From: an uncultured Collinsella sp.
Lineage (GTDB): Bacteria; Actinomycetota; Coriobacteriia; Coriobacteriales; Coriobacteriaceae
Direction: 5' to 3'
Length of the DNA: 17,236 nucleotides
NCBI GenBank assembly: GCA_900552295.1
Contig: URZB01000008.1
Span: 1-17,236, forward strand
Within the stretch, counting starts at the first letter, position 1, and every line of letters begins with the position of its first letter. The position numbers and the translations under genes are program-made. The notes beneath the pieces are model-generated. The model was not told the DNA's origin. It searched no databases and saw nothing but the letters and a program-made list of their open reading frames with translations. Positions 13,845 through 17,236 of the stretch are shown in pieces.

Positions 13845-15065
13845 TTACTCAGTCGTCGACGAATCGTCGGTCGAACTCTTGGTGACACCCTTCAGACTCA
13901 CGTTATAGGGTACGTCTTTGGGCATGGGGTTGACGGTGATGTCGGCATCCTTCTTGTACTGCTCCAGCCACTCGCTGTACGCGGTGCTGGCCGCTTGCGT
14001 CTTCACCACGTTGGAGACGTACTTTTTGATGTCCTTGGGCACCTGGTTGATGTCATCAACCTGATTATCGACATGGAAGTAGTCGGTGCACTTGATGATG
14101 TGGTAGCCATAGGTCGACTCGACGACTTCGCTCACGTCGCCCTTGTTGAGTCCCTCGAGCGCCGTCTGGTAGCTGTCGACAAAGGTGGTGAGCTTATCCC
14201 AGCCCACATCGCCCTTCTTCTCCTTGGAACCGGTGTCCTCGGAGTACTGCTCAACGGCGTCCTCAAAGCTCAGCTCACCGGAGTTGATCTTGTCCAGGCA
14301 CTCCTGCGCCTTGGCCTTGGCGGCAGCCTTGTCCTCGTCGGAAGCGTCGGAATCAACCTTGATCAGGATGTTCGACGAGCGGCGGGCGTCGTTGTAGCTG
14401 GACAGATTTTCGTTGATGTAATCGACAATCTCGCTGTCCTTGGGCTTGCTCGTGGGCGCGACGGCATCCTTGAGTTTCTGTTGCGCCAGACTCTCCTTGA
14501 GCGAGTCCTTGTAGGTGTCCTCGGTATAGCCGTAGGTCTTGAGGGTCTTCTTAAAGGCCTTGGCTCCGCCCGCGCTCTTGCACGCGTCCTTCCAAGCCTT
14601 CTCGACCTCCTCGTCCGACACCGTCACGCCGTTCTCCTTCTGTGCCTGTTGAAGCAGAATCTGCTGCGTGTAGGAGTCGATGAGTTGCTTGCGGTACTTC
14701 TTGGGCGTGAGGTCGTTGTCAACCAGATACTGCGCCCAATCCTCATCCTTGGTGTAGCCGTAGGACGTGCGCATGCTCATGATCTGCTTGGTCACGGTGT
14801 CCTCGGTAAGGTTGGTGCCGTTGATAGTGGCAGCAACACCGCCGGTCAGCTTGTAGCCCGAGGTGTCCTCAGCCTGCGACATAAGGCCGGAGCACGCCAT
14901 CGCCGAGACGGAAAGCAGCATCGCCAGCACGCCGATGACCACCAGAACGATCTTGACGGTCTTAGACACGTACGTCTTGCGCTGCTTCTTGCGAGAGCTG
15001 GAGGCAGCGCGGGCCTGCTGCTCGGGCGTCGGCGCGGCCTCGGAGTTCTTTTTCTTATTTGCCAT
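13845..15065 (-). CDS. Membrane-anchored parvulin-type peptidyl-prolyl isomerase / foldase (PrsA/SurA-like)
   Basis: The 406-residue protein begins with a Lys/Arg/Ser-rich cytoplasmic tail (1-36), then one hydrophobic segment (about 38-58, ending SAMACSG), so it is a membrane-anchored or lipidated surface protein; the lipobox is non-canonical. Residues about 75-205 form a helical SurA-N-like chaperone region. Residues about 228-328 (SSNILIKV ... ELSFEDAVEQYSED ... KKGDVGWDKLTTFV ... GDVSEVVESTYGYHIIKC) are a parvulin rotamase domain. It would help fold exported proteins. The ATG at 15065 has GAAAGGCC just upstream; the open frame before it is not family-like. yqeY lies downstream. Confidence 0.92.
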   Translation of the reverse strand: MANKKKNSEAAPTPEQQARAASSSRKKQRKTYVSKTVKIVLVVIGVLAMLLSVSAMACSGLMSQAEDTSGYKLTGGVAATINGTNLTEDTVTKQIMSMRTSYGYTKDEDWAQYLVDNDLTPKKYRKQLIDSYTQQILLQQAQKENGVTVSDEEVEKAWKDACKSAGGAKAFKKTLKTYGYTEDTYKDSLKESLAQQKLKDAVAPTSKPKDSEIVDYINENLSSYNDARRSSNILIKVDSDASDEDKAAAKAKAQECLDKINSGELSFEDAVEQYSEDTGSKEKKGDVGWDKLTTFVDSYQTALEGLNKGDVSEVVESTYGYHIIKCTDYFHVDNQVDDINQVPKDIKKYVSNVVKTQAASTAYSEWLEQYKKDADITVNPMPKDVPYNVSLKGVTKSSTDDSSTTE

Positions 15066-15131
15066 AGTTGGCCTTTCGCATAACGAATCGAACAAACGCC
15101 ATTGTGTCACAACGCAGCCCCCGCGGCACGC

Positions 15132-15222
15132 TTGGTGCATTGGGGACAGATTAATCTGCACCATTTTGGTGCAAAGGGGACAGCTCTGGCAGCCGGCAGT
15201 TAGGGACAGTCCCCAAGTGCCG
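15132..15222. repeat. Cluster of GGGACAG repeats upstream of the foldase gene
   Basis: TTGGTGCATTGGGGACAG (15132-15149) and TTGGTGCAAAGGGGACAG (15166-15183) are direct repeats at 16 of 18 positions, 34 bases apart, with an inverted TGCACC between them. A hairpin follows: CGGCAGTTAGGG (15194-15205) with CCCCAAGTGCCG (15211-15222), 10 of 12 pairs. The cluster fills the 170-base gap between the PTS EIIA stop codon and the foldase start codon. The last hairpin might end the EIIA transcript, but no T tract follows it. Confidence 0.7.
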
Positions 15223-15235
15223 ACTCAGCCCCACC

Positions 15236-15700
15236 TTAGAAGTGGCGGCGGATGGCGTCGACCATGCCCTGGGGCGTGGTCTGGCCGAGCACGTCGGCTG
15301 CGGCATCGGCGCCCATAAAGATGTTCATGAGTGCCTGCAGGGCCTCGACCTGGCCGCCCGGCTCGGCGATGCCAAGATTGATGACGATCTGCGCCGGCAC
15401 CGGAGCGCCCATGCCAGCCATAGCGTTAAATGTCACGGGCGCGGCGGGCTTCACCACCGCGATATAGGGCTTGGCCACAAACCCCGGATCGGTATGCGGA
15501 ATGGCAATGTTTGCCGCCGGCATAGCGAGACCCGTGGGATAGGCATCCTCGCGCGTGCGGACGGCATCGAGCCAACCGGATGCAATGTAGCCATGTGGTG
15601 CAAGCTCGCCCTCAAGCCGCGCGAACACCTCATCCGGCGTCGCACACTCCCAATCAAAAAACACCAGCTCAGGCGTAAACAGCGCTTCGTTATCCGCCAT
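15236..15700 (-). CDS. PTS sugar transporter subunit IIA (fructose/galactitol/mannitol type)
   Basis: This 154-residue cytoplasmic phosphocarrier accepts phosphate from HPr and passes it to an EIIB. The family active site IAIPHTDP is present, with phosphorylated His69, and the C-terminal part (ALMNIFMGADAAADVLGQTTPQGMVDAI) is typical of the EIIA-2 fold; the length is normal. No EIIB, EIIC or sugar metabolism gene is in the window, so it either serves a permease encoded elsewhere or is regulatory. GAGAGGTGAG precedes the ATG. The galactitol (GatA-like) branch seems closest, but the sugar is not assigned. Confidence 0.9.
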   Translation of the reverse strand: MADNEALFTPELVFFDWECATPDEVFARLEGELAPHGYIASGWLDAVRTREDAYPTGLAMPAANIAIPHTDPGFVAKPYIAVVKPAAPVTFNAMAGMGAPVPAQIVINLGIAEPGGQVEALQALMNIFMGADAAADVLGQTTPQGMVDAIRRHF

Positions 15701-15718
15701 GCGCTCACCTCTCTCACC

Positions 15719-15774
15719 TAGTCATCGGAGGCGTTCTTGAATGACTAGTCGTTAAAGACCGTCCCCGATGACTA
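15719..15774. repeat. Diverged GGGACAG-type inverted repeat
   Basis: Arms 15719-15738 and 15754-15774 form an imperfect inverted repeat around the palindrome GACTAGTC (15743-15750). Read on the minus strand, TAGTCATCGGGGACGGTCTT matches TAGTCATTGGGGACAGACTT at 13204-13223 at 17 of 20 positions, linking the two loci as one repeat family. Confidence 0.65.
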
Positions 15775-15776
15775 CC

Positions 15777-15820
15777 CAAAACAAAAGGTGGCCACGCGCG
15801 CCTTGGCGCCAATGACCACC
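15777..15820 (-). terminator. Rho-independent terminator after purN
   Basis: On the minus strand GGTGGTCA pairs with TGGCCACC around an inner GGCGC/GCGCC hairpin, followed by TTTTGTTTT. It starts 33 bases after the purN stop codon and fits the end of a purine operon. Confidence 0.85.
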
Positions 15821-15852
15821 CTGACTACTCGGCTAAATTGTACTGTGCACCG

Positions 15853-16554
15853 CTAGCCGCGGGGCGCATCAATTGCGACCTTGCCGCTCTCCAGCACGTG
15901 GACACGGCCGTCGGCGAGCATCTGAACAACCTCGGGATACAGCACGTGCTCAATCGCATGGATGTGCTCCTCGAGCGTGTCGACATCCCAGCCCTCCTCA
16001 ACAGCCAGCGCGCGCTGGGCGATGATGGGGCCGTTGTCGTAGATCTCGTTGGCAAAATGCACGGTCACGCCAGTCACCTTGACACCGCGCGCAAAGGCAT
16101 CGTCGATCGCATGCGCACCGGTAAAGCTCGGCAGCAGCGCCGGATGCAAGTTGACCACGCGGTTGGGAAACGCCGCCAGCAGCGGCGTGTGCACCATGCG
16201 CATGTAGCCGGCCATGACCACATACTCGCAGCCGCGCTCGAGAAGCTCGTGCGCGATGATCTCGTCGGCGGCAATAGGGTCGGCATAGACATCCTTGGAC
16301 AGCGTGAGCGTCTGGATGCCCGCGCGCTCAGCGCGCTGCAAACCCTTAGCCGAAGGACGGCTCGACACCACAAGCTCAATCGAAGCGTTGAGCTTGCCGG
16401 CGGCGATCAGATCGATCAACGCCTGCAGGTTGGTACCCGAACCGCTGATGAGCACACCGATCTTGAGCGGCTCGGCCGTATCGGTGCCGGTCGGACGGGT
16501 GTAGGGCACAAAGCCCAGGCCCTCGGCAGCAGCCATCTGCTCGTTAGCGCTCAT
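15853..16554 (-). CDS. purN: Phosphoribosylglycinamide formyltransferase (GAR transformylase)
   Basis: PurN transfers a formyl group from 10-formyl-tetrahydrofolate to GAR in purine synthesis. The 233-residue product has a nonconserved N-terminus of about 30 residues, then GVLISGSGTNLQALI (33-47), VVMAGYMRMV (112-121), NLHPALLPSFTGAHAI with catalytic Asn135 and His137, and VTVHFANEIYDNGPIIAQ with catalytic Asp173. All three catalytic residues are present. The ATG at 16554 overlaps the end of purM by 11 bases, indicating a coupled purMN operon. Typical PurN has about 190-215 residues; the extra length is at the N-terminus, and Met7 is an alternative start. Confidence 0.96.
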   Translation of the reverse strand: MSANEQMAAAEGLGFVPYTRPTGTDTAEPLKIGVLISGSGTNLQALIDLIAAGKLNASIELVVSSRPSAKGLQRAERAGIQTLTLSKDVYADPIAADEIIAHELLERGCEYVVMAGYMRMVHTPLLAAFPNRVVNLHPALLPSFTGAHAIDDAFARGVKVTGVTVHFANEIYDNGPIIAQRALAVEEGWDVDTLEEHIHAIEHVLYPEVVQMLADGRVHVLESGKVAIDAPRG

Positions 16555-17236
16555 CGGAGTACACGACCTTACCGGAACCCTCGACGCACTCGCCCACGCG
16601 GAACGGCTTCTCGCCCAGCGCGACCAGGGCCTCGGTAACCGCGGCCTCGTCCTCGGGGGCGACGATCAGGCACAGGCCAACGCCCATGTTGAAGGTCTTG
16701 CACGCCTCGTTGGGCGCAAGCTCGGCCTGGCACGACACATAGGTGATGACGGGCGGAACGTCCCAACCCATCTCGGCACCGTTGCGGGTGACCACGGCGT
16801 CGACGTCGTCGGCGAGCGCGCGGTTGAGGTTCTCGGTAATACCGCCGCCAGTGATGTGGGCGATAGCGTGCACGTTGGCGCCGCCGCGCAGCAACTCAAG
16901 AATCGGCTTGACATAGATGCGCGTGGGGGCCAACAGGGCGTCTGCCAGCGATGCGCCGCCGAGCTCCTCGAGCGGACGGCTCAGCTCCTCGGCCTTAGCG
17001 GCGGCCTCGGGCGTGCCCGGCTTAATACCGTCGACGCCGATGACCTTACGCACGAGCGAGTAGCCGTTGGAGTGCACGCCGGTGGATGGCAGTCCGATGA
17101 GCACGTCGCCGGCGGTGATGCCGGAGCCGTCGACGATGGCGGACTTTTCGGCCACGCCGACCGCGAATCCGGCCAGATCGTATTCGTCTTCGTCATACAT
17201 GCCGCGCATTTCGGCGGTCTCGCCGCCGGTCAGACC
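16544..17236 (-). CDS. purM: Phosphoribosylaminoimidazole synthetase (AIR synthetase), 5' end cut by window
   Basis: PurM converts FGAM to AIR with ATP. The frame is open from the window end; the first visible residues are GLTGGETAEMRGMY, the conserved active-site stretch that normally lies about 130-140 residues into the protein, so the N-terminal third is outside the window. Further motifs: YDLAGFAVGVAEK, LIGLPSTGVHSNGYSLVRKV and HITGGGITENLNR. The first Met in the window is not the start. The gene ends inside purN (11-base overlap). Family members have GGETAEMPGMY; here Arg replaces Pro, a mild difference. Confidence 0.95.
   Translation of the reverse strand, partial: GLTGGETAEMRGMYDEDEYDLAGFAVGVAEKSAIVDGSGITAGDVLIGLPSTGVHSNGYSLVRKVIGVDGIKPGTPEAAAKAEELSRPLEELGGASLADALLAPTRIYVKPILELLRGGANVHAIAHITGGGITENLNRALADDVDAVVTRNGAEMGWDVPPVITYVSCQAELAPNEACKTFNMGVGLCLIVAPEDEAAVTEALVALGEKPFRVGECVEGSGKVVYSDER

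Noticed and set aside
12371..15083. Plus-strand frames opposite the transporter ATPase, yqeY and the foldase
   Set aside because: They are low-complexity Leu/Val/Arg- or Ser-rich shadows of genes with clear motifs on the other strand.
13204..15222. CRISPR array
   Set aside because: The repeats are inverted, few and irregularly spaced, without unique spacers of constant length and without cas genes.

Overview
The window looks like chromosomal DNA from a high-G+C actinobacterium of the class Coriobacteriia, most likely Collinsella or a close relative. This is inferred from the codon usage, the strongly G+C-rich third positions, the gene content (ECF transporter with a fused ATPase, NfnAB/SudAB-type flavoprotein pair, many amino-acid and sugar uptake genes) and intergenic GGGACAG-type inverted repeats. 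No rRNA or tRNA was found to confirm it. The first 31 bases are not genomic: they are a Nextera/Tn5 library adapter left on the contig end.

Layout, left to right. (1) 32-3012, minus strand: an ECF-type vitamin/cofactor transporter operon transcribed leftwards in the order EcfT, fused double ATPase (EcfA-A'), S component. The S component is cut by the contig edge. The ATPase linker carries an odd A+T-richer stretch of about 190 bp bounded by inverted repeats. (2) 3212-9270, plus strand: glmU, prs and pth (the familiar cell-wall precursor / PRPP / peptidyl-tRNA hydrolase neighbourhood), then a two-gene flavin and iron-sulfur oxidoreductase (NfnAB/SudBA type). Hairpin terminators follow glmU, prs and the oxidoreductase pair. 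(3) 9398-13099, minus strand: a polar amino-acid ABC transporter operon (ATPase, Tat-type lipoprotein binding protein, two permeases) with a cytidylate-kinase-like gene at its end. (4) 13347-15065, minus strand: a membrane-anchored parvulin-type foldase followed by yqeY. (5) 15236-15700, minus strand: a lone PTS EIIA. (6) 15853-17236, minus strand: purM (cut by the window end) and purN, overlapping and ending at a terminator.

Most genes are housekeeping and well recognised. The unexplained material is mostly between genes: a family of inverted repeats with a GGGACAG core (6660-6856, 10038-10068, 13204-13278, 15132-15222, 15719-15774), a 28-bp perfect hairpin after prs, and the inverted-repeat-bounded insert in the ATPase linker. 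I see no CRISPR array, phage, toxin-antitoxin or defence locus. I do not see a convincing new multigene system. The best leads are the repeat family and the possible in-frame protein-coding repeat.
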